Shown: positions 51,149 through 60,823, counted from the stretch's first letter. The stretch is 64,000 nt of DNA from Pelolinea submarina (GCF_003966975.1 NZ_AP018437.1:372001-436000), one strand, 5' to 3'. Made by a program: numbers and translations. Notes: generated by a model from the letters alone, not told the origin.

Positions 51149-51862
51149 CTAATCGTCGTCATGCTCGTCCTCGCGCTCGTCCTCATGCTCGCGCTCACCG
51201 CTTTCACGCGAAGAAGATGAGCCGGAGGAGCTGGAACTGGTCGAGGTATATTGGATTACCTGTACCTTTGTAATATTTCCATACGCATCGATGTAAAACA
51301 CATAGTTGCTCAAAGTGACTTTATAGAATTCAGCGCCATCCACCACCACCGTTTGTACGTTCGCTTTGGATGTATCACTGACCTGCAAATAGTCCGCGGC
51401 GATTTGCACCGCTTGCTGGTTGTCGATTTTTATCGGAATGCTGCTGTACAATACCTCGCCGTTGAACGCGTCCACATATACGGTCCCGCTGGTGAAATTG
51501 ACGCTGTAAACCGTCTGGCCCTCAAAACTGGCCAATTCGGGAACGCCTTTCAGGTAATCCTCGCTGTCCGCGCTTTGCTGGGCGGCCGCCACGGCTTCAT
51601 CCACGCTGATGGTTTGCTGCCCATTGACGATTTCTTTTCCGTCCTGCAGCGCGTTGACTTGCTCATTCAAGGTCTGGATCTGGTTGTTGGCCTGCGCGAT
51701 CAGGTCGTTGTAGGCCGCTTCGCGCGTGGCGATTTGCGCCTGCACTTCGGGGCTGAGCTCATTGGCATTGGTGTTGTTGGCTGCCCGGATGAATCCGATT
51801 ACCCCGCCGATGACGAACAGGGAGATCAGAGTGGATGCGATCAGAATGGTTTTTTGTCTCAT
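51149..51862 (-). CDS. Membrane-anchored PepSY-domain protein with acidic tail
   Basis: The 237-residue protein starts MRQKTILIASTLISLFVIGG (signal anchor), then a helical, Gln/Asn-rich segment 'DLIAQANNQIQTLNEQVNALQ' and two beta-alpha PepSY-like modules, of which 'NQQAVQIAADYLQV' near residue 145 is the clearer. It ends with a Ser-rich linker and a Glu/Asp/His-rich acidic tail (EREHEDEREDEHDDD). An AGGAG site precedes the ATG; the longer frame from 51958 is not used. Divergent from the response regulator. Acidic tails of this kind may bind cations. Confidence 0.75.
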   Translation of the reverse strand: MRQKTILIASTLISLFVIGGVIGFIRAANNTNANELSPEVQAQIATREAAYNDLIAQANNQIQTLNEQVNALQDGKEIVNGQQTISVDEAVAAAQQSADSEDYLKGVPELASFEGQTVYSVNFTSGTVYVDAFNGEVLYSSIPIKIDNQQAVQIAADYLQVSDTSKANVQTVVVDGAEFYKVTLSNYVFYIDAYGNITKVQVIQYTSTSSSSSGSSSSRESGEREHEDEREDEHDDD

Positions 51863-52016
51863 GTTTACTCCTGTGTAATATACTAATAAGACCAAATATA
51901 TCCTATTAACCTTGTGGTTTTCTGAAAAAACAGGGCTATTTTTCCAATGAAATTCCAATCTTTGTAAAATAAAATTGACCTACAATGAAGGTGATAAGGA
52001 TTAAAAAGGTTGAGGA

Positions 52017-52700
52017 ATGTTGGTACTGATCATAGAAGACGATAAGCGCCTGGCCAGGCTGATCGCGGACGTGCTTGAGGAAGAGCATATTCGCGTGGAA
52101 GTTAGCCATGATGGCAATGAAGGGCTGGAAATGGCCATGAGTGGAAAATACGATGTGGCGGTCATCGATTGGATGCTGCCCGGCCGCGATGGGCCTTCGA
52201 TCTGCCGCAAACTGCGTTCCGCGCATATCGCCACCGCCTTGCTGATCCTGACCGCCCGCGGCCAGGTGGAGGACCGTGTGGCGGGTTTGGATAGCGGCGC
52301 GGATGATTATTTGGTCAAGCCTTTTTCATTTGACGAACTTCTGGCCCGTTTGCGTGCCCTGTCGCGCCGCAACCTGCCCGCGGGCAGCGACAACTGGGAG
52401 CTCCGCATTGGGCATATTGTCATGGATTTAAAAGCCCACACCATGCGCCGCGGAGAAAAAGCTATCGATTTATCCAGAACGGAATGGGATTTGCTGGAAT
52501 ATCTGCTGCGCAACAGCGGACAAACCCTGCCCCGCCAGAATATTCTGGAATACATCTGGTCCAATGATTCGGCTGTCAAACCGGAGCTGGTGGACGTGTA
52601 CATCTCCTACCTGCGTAAGAAATTGAACGTTCCCGGTTTGCCCGATCCGCTGCAAACTGTACGCGGAGTGGGTTACCGTTTGGATGGCGAAAATGCTTAG
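52017..52700 (+). CDS. OmpR-family response regulator
   Basis: The 227-residue protein has a receiver domain (residues 1-120) with acidic pair 'IIEDDKRLARLI', phospho-acceptor Asp in 'VAVIDWMLPGRDG' (near 51) and the Lys in 'DDYLVKPFS' (near 101). A winged-helix DNA-binding domain follows, with 'LSRTEWDLLEYLLRNSGQTLPR' and the final 'LPDPLQTVRGVGYRLDG'. It would regulate target promoters, quite possibly the divergent PepSY-ApbE-reductase genes, although this is inferred from position only. The kinase gene overlaps its 3' end by 17 bases. GAGGA lies immediately before the ATG. Confidence 0.95.
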   Translation: MLVLIIEDDKRLARLIADVLEEEHIRVEVSHDGNEGLEMAMSGKYDVAVIDWMLPGRDGPSICRKLRSAHIATALLILTARGQVEDRVAGLDSGADDYLVKPFSFDELLARLRALSRRNLPAGSDNWELRIGHIVMDLKAHTMRRGEKAIDLSRTEWDLLEYLLRNSGQTLPRQNILEYIWSNDSAVKPELVDVYISYLRKKLNVPGLPDPLQTVRGVGYRLDGENA

Positions 52701-54006
52701 CCGTCTGCGTCTGCGCCTGACGCTGATCTACCTGTTGGTGGGTATGCTCTTGGTAGCGATTCTGGGCGGCAGCACCTATTCGGTCCTGTATTATTATTTC
52801 CAAAATGCCAATGACCAGGCATTGCAGGCTAAATTGGTCACTGTCCTGGATGGCATTGATGTTCCCCTGCCGAGGAGTCTGAATAGCGAAGAGGAGTCAG
52901 ACAAAGAGGAAAAGGACGATGATCACGAGCTGCGTGCCAACGAGATCTATGAAGGTGAGCAATCCACTGTTTTTATCCTCCCGTTGGATTCTTCCGGGGA
53001 GCTGCTTTTTAATCCCAACCCGTACGAATTGCCCATGCAGCCGGACATGGCCGCAGTGGCAGCCGCACAGCAGAGCGGCAGCCTGGATTATCGGAATGTT
53101 ACCCTGACTGACGGCACCTCCGCGCGTCTGTTGACCTATGCCCTCCCGGATCAGGCGGGTATCGATGTCGTCCAATTGGGAAAATCCATCAGCGGCCAAA
53201 TGAACATCCTGAACCAATTCCTGACCAGTTTGTTGATTATCGGTGCCCTTTCTATCGTGATTTTAGGTTTGGGCAGCTGGTGGATCGCAGGGCGCTCTTT
53301 GTCGGCGCACCAGCAGGCTTGGGATAACCAACAAGCTTTCATCGCCAATGCCAGTCACGAATTGCGCACCCCCCTCACGCTGATCCGGGCCAGTGCGGAA
53401 GCAGGCCAGCGCCGGGTCAAGACGGATAAGAAGCTGAACAGTTACCTGGGGGATGTCATTACCGAGACGGATCACATGTGCAACCTGGTGGAAGACCTGC
53501 TGCTGCTTTCCCGCTTGGACGCCGGCCAGTTGAAATTGGACTTTGCTGCGATTGATCTGGCTGACCTGATTGGGAATATTGAGCGCGAGTTTGGCCGGCT
53601 GGCGGTGGTCAGGTCCATTCAATTTGAAGCGCAGGCACCCGCATTGGAACTAGTCAGCGATAAGACCCGCCTGCGCCAGGTGCTGTTGATCATGCTGGAT
53701 AATGCTTTCCAGCACACGCCTGCCGGTGGTGCGGTAACCCTGTCCGTGGAAGCGGACGCGCACCAAGCATATTTCAAGGTTGAGGATACCGGAGAGGGTA
53801 TTCCGCCGGAAAGCCTGTCGCTGGTATTCGACCGCTTCTATCAGGTCGACAGCGCTCGCAGCGGTGAGAACCACGGCAGCGGTCTGGGGCTTTCCATCGC
53901 CAAATCCATCACGGAAGCCTTGGGCGGCCGCATTGCCATCACCAGTGACCCGGGCCGTGGAACACAGGTATTGGTCAGTTTGCCGTTGAAACCTAAAAAG
54001 CGCTGA
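52684..54006 (+). CDS. Sensor histidine kinase
   Basis: The 440-residue protein has an N-terminal membrane helix (about residues 12-34), an extracytoplasmic sensor region with a charged insert (EEESDKEEKDDDHE near 65), a second helix (about 178-198), then a HisKA domain with the phospho-acceptor His in 'IANASHELRTPLTLI' (near 224). The ATPase domain shows N-box 'LLIMLDNAFQHTPAG', 'VEDTGEGIPPESL' and 'NHGSGLGLSIAKSI'. It overlaps the response regulator gene. An alternative ATG at 52693 removes three residues. Confidence 0.95.
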   Translation: MAKMLSRLRLRLTLIYLLVGMLLVAILGGSTYSVLYYYFQNANDQALQAKLVTVLDGIDVPLPRSLNSEEESDKEEKDDDHELRANEIYEGEQSTVFILPLDSSGELLFNPNPYELPMQPDMAAVAAAQQSGSLDYRNVTLTDGTSARLLTYALPDQAGIDVVQLGKSISGQMNILNQFLTSLLIIGALSIVILGLGSWWIAGRSLSAHQQAWDNQQAFIANASHELRTPLTLIRASAEAGQRRVKTDKKLNSYLGDVITETDHMCNLVEDLLLLSRLDAGQLKLDFAAIDLADLIGNIEREFGRLAVVRSIQFEAQAPALELVSDKTRLRQVLLIMLDNAFQHTPAGGAVTLSVEADAHQAYFKVEDTGEGIPPESLSLVFDRFYQVDSARSGENHGSGLGLSIAKSITEALGGRIAITSDPGRGTQVLVSLPLKPKKR

Positions 54007-54078
54007 ATACATGGAACCGCGCGACCTGCGCGGAGCAAATTCGTATATAAAGCAGGTCATTCAAAAAGGAAAGTTATC

Positions 54079-54333
54079 ATGAGCACTGAAAAAGTTCATA
54101 CCGAAGAAATACCTGTTACCGGGGAAGAATTGCTAGGTAAGGTCAAGGAATTGGTTCACGAAGGCAATATCCGCCGTGTGGTCATTCGCAACGCGGAAGG
54201 CCGCACGCTGATCGACATTCCCCTCACCATTGGTGTGGTGGGCGTGTGGCTGGCTCCTCAACTGGCTGCCATTGGCGCCATTGCAGCCCTGTTGGGCAGC
54301 GGTAGCATCCTGGTTGAAAAAGTCGAAGAATAA
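54079..54333 (+). CDS. DUF4342 protein
   Basis: The 84-residue protein starts MSTEKVHTEEIPVTGEELLG and continues 'EGNIRRVVIRNAEGRTLIDIPLTIGVVGV', the DUF4342 pattern: a short UBA-like helix followed by a hydrophobic 'GVWLAPQLAAIGAIAALLG' segment that may associate with membrane. AAAGGAAAG precedes the ATG. It follows the kinase by 72 bases and may share its transcript. Its role is unknown. Confidence 0.88.
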   Translation: MSTEKVHTEEIPVTGEELLGKVKELVHEGNIRRVVIRNAEGRTLIDIPLTIGVVGVWLAPQLAAIGAIAALLGSGSILVEKVEE

Positions 54334-54414
54334 ATCCTCTAAATTTTCCGGATTGCGCTAATTAAAACCAATATCCGGTGATAATATTTGAGAACTTCAT
54401 GAGGAATATTATCG

Positions 54415-55074
54415 ATGGATACTATGGATGCAGCCGTCCGGCGATTCAATCAAGGCCTGACTCCGCAAGAATTAAACCTGATGGACAGCCTGCGCACACC
54501 CGCACAGGTACAGGCTTTTTTGGACGAAACCCGTTACCCCGGCGGAGAAGAAAACCGCTCGCCGCAGGAAGTGTTGCGCCAGCGCCAGGCCCACTGCCTG
54601 GATGGCGGCTTGTTCGCCGCGGCTGCGTTGCGTCGTATCGGCTTTCCACCGCTGATCGTGGATTTGCAACCCGATCCCGGCATGGATGACGACCACGTGC
54701 TGGCGGTGTATAAAATCAATAATTTTTGGGGTGCGGTGGCCAAGTCGAATTACAGCGGTTTGCGTTTCCGTGAGCCGGTTTATCGAAATCTGCGGGAACT
54801 GGTCATGTCCTATTTCGAGGACTTTTTCAATGTGAATGGAGTTAAAACCTTGCGTTACTATACCCGTCCTATTAACCTGAAAAGGTTTGATCGGGCAGAT
54901 TGGATGAACACTTCCGCGGGAGTGGATTGGATCGAGGTATATTTAAAATCAGTCAAGTTAGTCCCTTTGATCCCAGCGGCTCAGACAGCATTACTCAGCC
55001 CTATGGATCAACGTTCCATTGCGGCCGGTACGCTGGGCATTAATCCCGAAGGGACTTTTCATCCGAAATCATAG
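54415..55074 (+). CDS. Transglutaminase-like cysteine protein
   Basis: The 219-residue protein has a papain-like/transglutaminase arrangement with the nucleophile Cys in 'RQRQAHCLDGGLFAAAALRR' (near residue 61), an Asp-rich His segment 'DPGMDDDHVLAVYKINN' (His near residue 91) and a later 'WGAVAKSNYSGL' strand. Such proteins can crosslink or hydrolyse peptide bonds; the substrate is not known. No signal peptide is seen. GAGGAA precedes the ATG by ten bases. Confidence 0.7.
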   Translation: MDTMDAAVRRFNQGLTPQELNLMDSLRTPAQVQAFLDETRYPGGEENRSPQEVLRQRQAHCLDGGLFAAAALRRIGFPPLIVDLQPDPGMDDDHVLAVYKINNFWGAVAKSNYSGLRFREPVYRNLRELVMSYFEDFFNVNGVKTLRYYTRPINLKRFDRADWMNTSAGVDWIEVYLKSVKLVPLIPAAQTALLSPMDQRSIAAGTLGINPEGTFHPKS

Positions 55075-55103
55075 GAAAAACAAGAAACTGAAAGGCGAAT
55101 TAA

Positions 55104-55715
55104 ATGGAACTGAAAAAAGTGTGTGTTTATTGTGGCTCCAGTCCGGGAAAAAGACCGGAATATTTATCGGCTGCACGTGCAATGGGAACTGAGCTGGCAA
55201 ACCGCAATATTACCCTTGTTTATGGCGGCGGCCGGGTTGGACTGATGGGGGAAGTGGCCCGCGCGACTTTGGCGAATGGCGGCCAGGTGATTGGTGTGAT
55301 TCCTAAAGCGTTGAGCGATCAGGAATTGGCTTTTGATGAGTTGGCGGAATTACACGTGGTGGATTCCATGCATGAGCGTAAAGCGCTTATGGCGGAATTG
55401 TCTGATGGTTTTGTTGCCCTCCCGGGCGGGTACGGTACTCTGGAAGAGATCTTTGAGGTGCTTACCTGGGAGCAGTTGGGTTTCCATACCAAACCCTGCG
55501 GTGTGCTCAATATCGATCATTACTACGACCATTTGTTGGAGTTCCTGGATTATTCCGTTGCGGAGCAGTTCATTTACCAGCCGCATCGGGATTTGATTCT
55601 ACAGGCTTTGGAACCTGCCGACTTGATTGATCGATTTCTAGCCTATCAACCGGTTAAAATGAACAAGGCTGAATGGGTACACAATCTGGAACAATCCGCC
55701 GGAAAAAAATTGTAA
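55104..55715 (+). CDS. LOG-family (TIGR00730) nucleotide 5'-monophosphate phosphoribohydrolase
   Basis: The 203-residue protein starts MELKKVCVYCGSSPGKRPEY and has 'LVYGGGRVGLMGEVA' (near residue 38) and 'VALPGGYGTLEEIFE' (near residue 107), the two signature motifs of the lysine-decarboxylase-like LOG family, whose members hydrolyse nucleoside monophosphates including cytokinin ribotides. Full length; a terminator follows directly. Physiological substrate in this organism is unknown. Confidence 0.92.
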   Translation: MELKKVCVYCGSSPGKRPEYLSAARAMGTELANRNITLVYGGGRVGLMGEVARATLANGGQVIGVIPKALSDQELAFDELAELHVVDSMHERKALMAELSDGFVALPGGYGTLEEIFEVLTWEQLGFHTKPCGVLNIDHYYDHLLEFLDYSVAEQFIYQPHRDLILQALEPADLIDRFLAYQPVKMNKAEWVHNLEQSAGKKL

Positions 55716-55719
55716 AACA

Positions 55720-55750
55720 AACGCTCGGGCTGAAGCCCGAGCGTTCTTCT
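55720..55750 (+). terminator. Rho-independent terminator after the LOG-family gene
   Basis: AACGCTCGGGC, TGAA and GCCCGAGCGTT form an 11-base stem, followed by CTTCT. Stands between convergent genes. Confidence 0.88.
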
Positions 55751-55773
55751 ATTAATTCTATAAGGTATCTGTT

Positions 55774-56289
55774 TCAGGATTGCTTTTTCAATTCCCTAAC
55801 CCGTTGGTAGCCTTTGATGATGGTCATCAGAAAAATAACCAGCGAAAGCACATAAACGACCAATAAAAGTTCGCGGAAAGGGGGGCTGGCGTGATTGCCG
55901 AACAAGGGAAACCACAGGGTCATCAGCGGGACAAAACTGCCCATAATGGATAGCTGGTGGGTAAGTTTGTCGATCTTGGGTTGAACACTCAATTCTGGCA
56001 ATTGGTTGCCGGAAGCAGGCAGTGGTTTGCTGAAATACAGCCATCCATTTAACTTGGTGATGAATTCCCAGCCGTCATCAAGAAAAGTATCCAGATAAGC
56101 GTTCATGCCGATCTTTTGCCGGTTGTGATAATCCAGCCGATAGGTGATGGCTGCCGGGGGGATGCTTTCAAAGGAGAACAAGCCCGGCAGGGGGATTGTG
56201 CTCAATTTCCATCCGGACAGTGCCATCTCTTGCAACCAGTTCTCGATTTTTTCGTCCTGCCAGCTCCAGAACCATTTAAATTTCTTCAA
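55774..56289 (-). CDS. DUF2812 membrane protein
   Basis: The 171-residue protein starts MKKFKWFWSWQDEKIENWLQ and has the DUF2812 pattern 'EMALSGWKLSTIPLPGLFSFE' and 'YLDTFLDDGWEFITKLNGWLYF', followed by two hydrophobic helices (about residues 113-155). Such proteins are often partners of PadR-type regulators, but none is visible here. Membrane protein of unknown function, monocistronic. Confidence 0.85.
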   Translation of the reverse strand: MKKFKWFWSWQDEKIENWLQEMALSGWKLSTIPLPGLFSFESIPPAAITYRLDYHNRQKIGMNAYLDTFLDDGWEFITKLNGWLYFSKPLPASGNQLPELSVQPKIDKLTHQLSIMGSFVPLMTLWFPLFGNHASPPFRELLLVVYVLSLVIFLMTIIKGYQRVRELKKQS

Positions 56290-56484
56290 AAGGCATTCTC
56301 CCTGCGTTTGTGAATCTATTTCGATAAAATTTCTGCTATCTTAAAATTAATCAGATACAGATTATAAAGCATCGCTTTTAAAAGGAAAATTCGCTCGCGG
56401 CACATCGTAAATTCCCCGGTTTGAATATATAATTCACATATGGGTGCATTGGATAAAATTAACTAACCATTTTTAAAAACACAA

Positions 56485-58101
56485 ATGAAATATATTCTTA
56501 CCCCTTATGCAATTGCCCAATTCACATCGGCAATTGTGTCCTTAATGGTTGTGATTACCTTATGGAAAAGGCGCTTTGACCGTGGTGGTTTTGAGCTCTT
56601 TTTTCTATTTGTTGCGTTAACTGAATGGACATTCTGTAATGGAATGGAAGCGGCAGCAGTCACACTTCGATTAAAAATTATCTGGTCTCAGTGGGCATAT
56701 ATTGGTACCCAGACAGCACCGGTGTTTATATTTCTTTTTGCCCTCAAATATAGTAGAAAAACCAAGGATATTTCGATTGGTAAAGCTGCCCTGCTTTTTA
56801 TCGTTCCGATGATTATTTTTCTTCTGGCAGCCACAAATAATCAACACCATTTAGTTTGGTCCTCGTACTCTCTTGGCCAAATTGGAACCAACAGCATTAT
56901 TTACAACCATGGTCCGGCTTTTTGGGTGGGAATTGTATATATATTTACACTAGTGGCAATTTCTACTACTTTATTATTTCTTTCCTCCGTAAAATCCCAA
57001 AAGGTTTATCGTATTCAAAACGTGATTTTAATTCTAGCTTCTATAACACCCTGGTTAATTTCGGTTCTTTATATAACCAGACTAAACCCCTTTCCGGGAT
57101 TGGATATTTCTTCACTCGGTTTCTTTTTCACCGGTGTTCTGATTTTGATCGGAATTCGGCAGGCCAATCTATTAGACTATTCTCCTATCGCGCACGAGTT
57201 GCTTTTTGAAAATATTAATGATGGCGTCCTTGTTTTTAACGAAAACAAAAAAGTGATTGATATGAATCCGGGAGCTGAGCGATTGATAGGTATGAATTTC
57301 GCTCAAGTAATTGCGCAAGAGAGTACTACTCTAATAAAGTGTTGGAATTTATATGATGATCACTTTTCCAGGACAGAAAACAGCCGCTTTGAGATTGTCT
57401 CTCCATTTAATAACCGCACTTGGTTGAATATTAGTATTTCTCCCCTTAAGAATAAAAAAGGCATTTTCCTGGGATGGGTGGCTATTATGGAAGATATTAC
57501 CCTCCGGAAGGAAACGGAAAAAGAACTGCAACGGATTAATCAACGCCTGGCAAGTCAGTTGGATGAGAACCGTCAGTTGGAAAAACAGCTGCGTGAACAA
57601 GCCAATCGGGATGCGATGACGGGAGTGTATAATCGAGCCTGTCTAAAAGAATCCCTGGCAAGTGAAATTTTATATGCCGAACAACAAAATCAACCTTTAA
57701 GTATCGTGATGATTGATGTTGATCATTTTAAAAATATCAACGATACCTACGGCCATAAAGCTGGGGATGATGTCCTCATTGCTCTTGGGAAACTATTATT
57801 GTCTCAAACACGGGATAGTGATTTTGTCAGCCGTTTTGGTGGGGATGAATTTGTCTTATTTCTTCCAGGCATGAATTGCGATGCGGCTTTCCAACGGGCA
57901 GAATCATGGCGAAAAACCTGCAAAAAATTAAAAATTCCGGATCTCTCGGAGAGTATTAACGTGAATATCTCAATTGGCATTGCTGTTTACCCCGATAATG
58001 CCCGTACGATGGATGCTTTGTTATCGGAAGCGGATCGCGCACTCTACCAGGCTAAACAGTCTGGCCGGGATTGTACTAAAGTATCTGAATTTGCTTGTTA
58101 A
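56485..58101 (+). CDS. 7TM-PAS-GGDEF membrane diguanylate cyclase
   Basis: The 538-residue protein has seven or eight membrane helices (about residues 7-230) of the histidine kinase N-terminal 7TM type, a PAS domain (about 235-355: LFENINDGVLVFNENKKVI), a short coiled coil (LQRINQRLASQLDENRQLEK) and a GGDEF domain with 'RDAMTGVYNRACLKESL', 'MIDVDHFKNINDTYGH' and active site GGDEF. The inhibitory I-site RDSD lies five residues before it. The product would be c-di-GMP. The next gene encodes a related protein with GAF domains. It is the better-conserved start at 56485; no clear ribosome binding site. Confidence 0.9.
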   Translation: MKYILTPYAIAQFTSAIVSLMVVITLWKRRFDRGGFELFFLFVALTEWTFCNGMEAAAVTLRLKIIWSQWAYIGTQTAPVFIFLFALKYSRKTKDISIGKAALLFIVPMIIFLLAATNNQHHLVWSSYSLGQIGTNSIIYNHGPAFWVGIVYIFTLVAISTTLLFLSSVKSQKVYRIQNVILILASITPWLISVLYITRLNPFPGLDISSLGFFFTGVLILIGIRQANLLDYSPIAHELLFENINDGVLVFNENKKVIDMNPGAERLIGMNFAQVIAQESTTLIKCWNLYDDHFSRTENSRFEIVSPFNNRTWLNISISPLKNKKGIFLGWVAIMEDITLRKETEKELQRINQRLASQLDENRQLEKQLREQANRDAMTGVYNRACLKESLASEILYAEQQNQPLSIVMIDVDHFKNINDTYGHKAGDDVLIALGKLLLSQTRDSDFVSRFGGDEFVLFLPGMNCDAAFQRAESWRKTCKKLKIPDLSESINVNISIGIAVYPDNARTMDALLSEADRALYQAKQSGRDCTKVSEFAC

Positions 58102-58237
58102 TCATTGCTTACTCTTTTTCCATTATTAAAAAAGCATCCCCAATTTATTAAGTTAATAAAAAACCCTTGATTTATTAGTAAAATATATTATAGGTGTGAT
58201 GTGATCTCGTATAAAAAAGACAGGAGGGTAGCTCCCT

Positions 58238-60823
58238 ATGAGGTATGACTTCCCCGATTTTGCTTTGGTGTACGTCATAGCCTCTTTGTTTTCATTAATT
58301 ACCGCTGCAATGACGTGGCGGCGTCGCTCGAATCCTGGCAATGTCCCATTTTCCATTCTGATGCTTTCTCTTTGTACATGGAGTTTCGCTTCTATTTTTG
58401 AGGCAGGGGCTTTATCTCTGGAGGGAAAATTATTCTGGTCCAAATGGCAGTATATCGGTATTGCCTCCCTTCCGCCTCTTTGGCTGCTTTTTGCTGCGGA
58501 ATTTACCGGCCATAAATTATTTAAAGAAAAGACGCGTTGGCTCATCCTAATCATTCCCATTATTACGCTACTTATGGCTTTCACCAACGAGCACCATCAT
58601 CTGTTATGGTTGGATATTATCTTACAACCAAACCTGTTTAATATCGCGCTCTACATACACGGCCCCTGGTTTTATGTTCATATTATTTATAGCTATTTAT
58701 TATTGTTCATTGGAACTTTTTGGCTGTTAAAAGGACTGCTGGTTTTTTCTCGACAGAAACGAAAACAAATTGTTATTATCGTTTCTGGCGTAATTATCGG
58801 CTGGACCTCCAATATCTTATATGTTTTAGGTCTATTTCCTGTCACGGGTTTGGATATAACCCCGCTTTCATTTACCTTCATTGCCATTGTACTTTCCTGG
58901 AATACATTCCAATTTCGTTTATTTGATATTTTGCCTATCGCGCGGGATTTGCTTTTGGAAAATATGGTTGACGGTGTTTTGGTACTCGATCCGCAGGATA
59001 CAATAATCGACATTAATCCGGCAGCTTTAGCTATTCTAAAACACAAAAAAATTCATTCTCCGATGGGACATTCCATACGGAACGTTTTTGATCATGAATC
59101 ACCCATACTCCATGAGTTGGATAATAAGAATGACTTTCAATCTGAATTATGCCTTTCAGAAAAGCCGCTTCAATATGTGAATTTTAGTGTGTCATCGATT
59201 TACGATCAAAGCCATAATTTCATTGGTAAAGTGCTGATATTTCATGACATTACCAAGCGAAAATTAATTGAGATTAAAGAACAAGAGCAGCGTGAATTAG
59301 CTGAGGCATTGGCAGATACCGCAGCTGTGATTAACAGCACCTTGAACCTGGATGAGGTCTTGGAAAATATATTAACCAATGTCGGCAGAGTTGTCCCACA
59401 TGATACTGCCAATATTGCTCTAATCGAAATAAATGATATGGTCCGTTTTGTACGTACCAGAGGGTATGAAAAATATGGAACACAGGACATTGTTCCCCAA
59501 ATAAAATGCAAACTGAGTGATATTCCTAACCTGAAAAAAATGGCTGAAACAGGCCAACCTTGTTTTAATCCGGATACCGACAATGATCCGGAATGGAGCC
59601 GAGATATTCCAGGTTCGAGTTGGATAAAATCCTACATGGGTGCGCCAATTATTGGGAAAGGCCGGGTGCATGGCTTTATTAACCTCGATGCAGGTACTCC
59701 CAATTTCTTTAAAGAGGAATACATCCCGCGCCTGCAGGTTTTCGCAAACCAGGCAGCCGTTGCTATCCAAAATGCACAGCTCTTCAGCGAAGTTGCCAAG
59801 AGTGCCGAAGAAATGAAGATCCTATATGAGGTGAGTTCGGAAATTACTGAAAGGCTGAACTTGGAAGGTGTTATCAAGACCTTATTTGATAAATTGAAAA
59901 TTGTCACGCCAATCGATTTGTTCAATGTGGCGATTTTAAATGAAACCGAAGGTATAGCCACCTTCCATATGTATCAGGAGAATGAGGAACAGATTGCATT
60001 AGGACCGATTTCCGTAGTTGATCAACCTTCATTTACCCGTTATGTTCTGGAGAAGGGCAAGCTTGTATATATACCCGACTCCTTTGACGACAACAGCGAA
60101 TTTCCTCAAATGAATATTGTGAAAGCCCCTGGTCATAACGAGCGCAGCATCCTGGGTATCCCGTTGATGTTGGGGAAAGAAAAGATTGGTGTGTTGTCCT
60201 TGTGGGCGGGAAGGCCGAATGCTTATAGCGACGATCAAATTCGCCTGGTTGAAACCATTGCGCACCAGGCCAGCATTTCCATTAGCAACGCTCAAATGTT
60301 TGAGAAGATCCAAAGCATGGCAATTTTGGATACTCTTACCGGCGTTTATAACCGCCGCTACTTCTACGAGTATGCGGAAAATGAAATTATCCGTTCACAA
60401 CGGTATAACAATGAAATGTCGCTGATTATGCTGGATATCGACCACTTTAAGTTGGTCAACGACCGCTTTGGCCATCTCATTGGCGATGAAACCTTGAAGA
60501 TGATCGTAAATACCTGTTTGAGTGTTCTGCGCAAATCAGATGTTTTGTGCCGCTTTGGCGGTGAGGAATTCCTTGTGCTGCTGCCCGAAACGAGCCAGCA
60601 GGATGCTGTTATCGCAGCCCAGCGTATTTGCCAGACGATTGCTCAGCAAAGCCTCCCGACAAACAGCGACCTGGGCCCCGTAACAGTGACCGTCAGCATT
60701 GGGGTGACCCAGCTTAAAAGTAAGGAAGATTCTCTGCAAGATCTGATCGACGAGGCGGACCATGCATTGTATGAAGCCAAGCAATCCGGCCGCAACCGCG
60801 TGTGTGTCTTTCAGCGTAAATAA
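58238..60823 (+). CDS. 7TM-PAS-GAF-GAF-GGDEF diguanylate cyclase
   Basis: The 861-residue protein has seven membrane helices like its neighbour (about residues 1-230), a PAS domain (about 235-350), two GAF domains (about 375-520 with 'VPHDTANIALIEIND', and about 550-690 with 'LFNVAILNETEGIATF'), and a GGDEF domain with 'LDTLTGVYNRRYF', 'LIMLDIDHFKLVNDRFGH' and the GGEEF active site. The inhibitory I-site RKSD lies five residues before GGEEF. GAGG precedes the ATG within AGGAGGGTAGCTCCCT. GAF domains imply control by small molecules. The AT-rich gap 58102-58237 separates it from the related gene. Confidence 0.92.
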   Translation: MRYDFPDFALVYVIASLFSLITAAMTWRRRSNPGNVPFSILMLSLCTWSFASIFEAGALSLEGKLFWSKWQYIGIASLPPLWLLFAAEFTGHKLFKEKTRWLILIIPIITLLMAFTNEHHHLLWLDIILQPNLFNIALYIHGPWFYVHIIYSYLLLFIGTFWLLKGLLVFSRQKRKQIVIIVSGVIIGWTSNILYVLGLFPVTGLDITPLSFTFIAIVLSWNTFQFRLFDILPIARDLLLENMVDGVLVLDPQDTIIDINPAALAILKHKKIHSPMGHSIRNVFDHESPILHELDNKNDFQSELCLSEKPLQYVNFSVSSIYDQSHNFIGKVLIFHDITKRKLIEIKEQEQRELAEALADTAAVINSTLNLDEVLENILTNVGRVVPHDTANIALIEINDMVRFVRTRGYEKYGTQDIVPQIKCKLSDIPNLKKMAETGQPCFNPDTDNDPEWSRDIPGSSWIKSYMGAPIIGKGRVHGFINLDAGTPNFFKEEYIPRLQVFANQAAVAIQNAQLFSEVAKSAEEMKILYEVSSEITERLNLEGVIKTLFDKLKIVTPIDLFNVAILNETEGIATFHMYQENEEQIALGPISVVDQPSFTRYVLEKGKLVYIPDSFDDNSEFPQMNIVKAPGHNERSILGIPLMLGKEKIGVLSLWAGRPNAYSDDQIRLVETIAHQASISISNAQMFEKIQSMAILDTLTGVYNRRYFYEYAENEIIRSQRYNNEMSLIMLDIDHFKLVNDRFGHLIGDETLKMIVNTCLSVLRKSDVLCRFGGEEFLVLLPETSQQDAVIAAQRICQTIAQQSLPTNSDLGPVTVTVSIGVTQLKSKEDSLQDLIDEADHALYEAKQSGRNRVCVFQRK

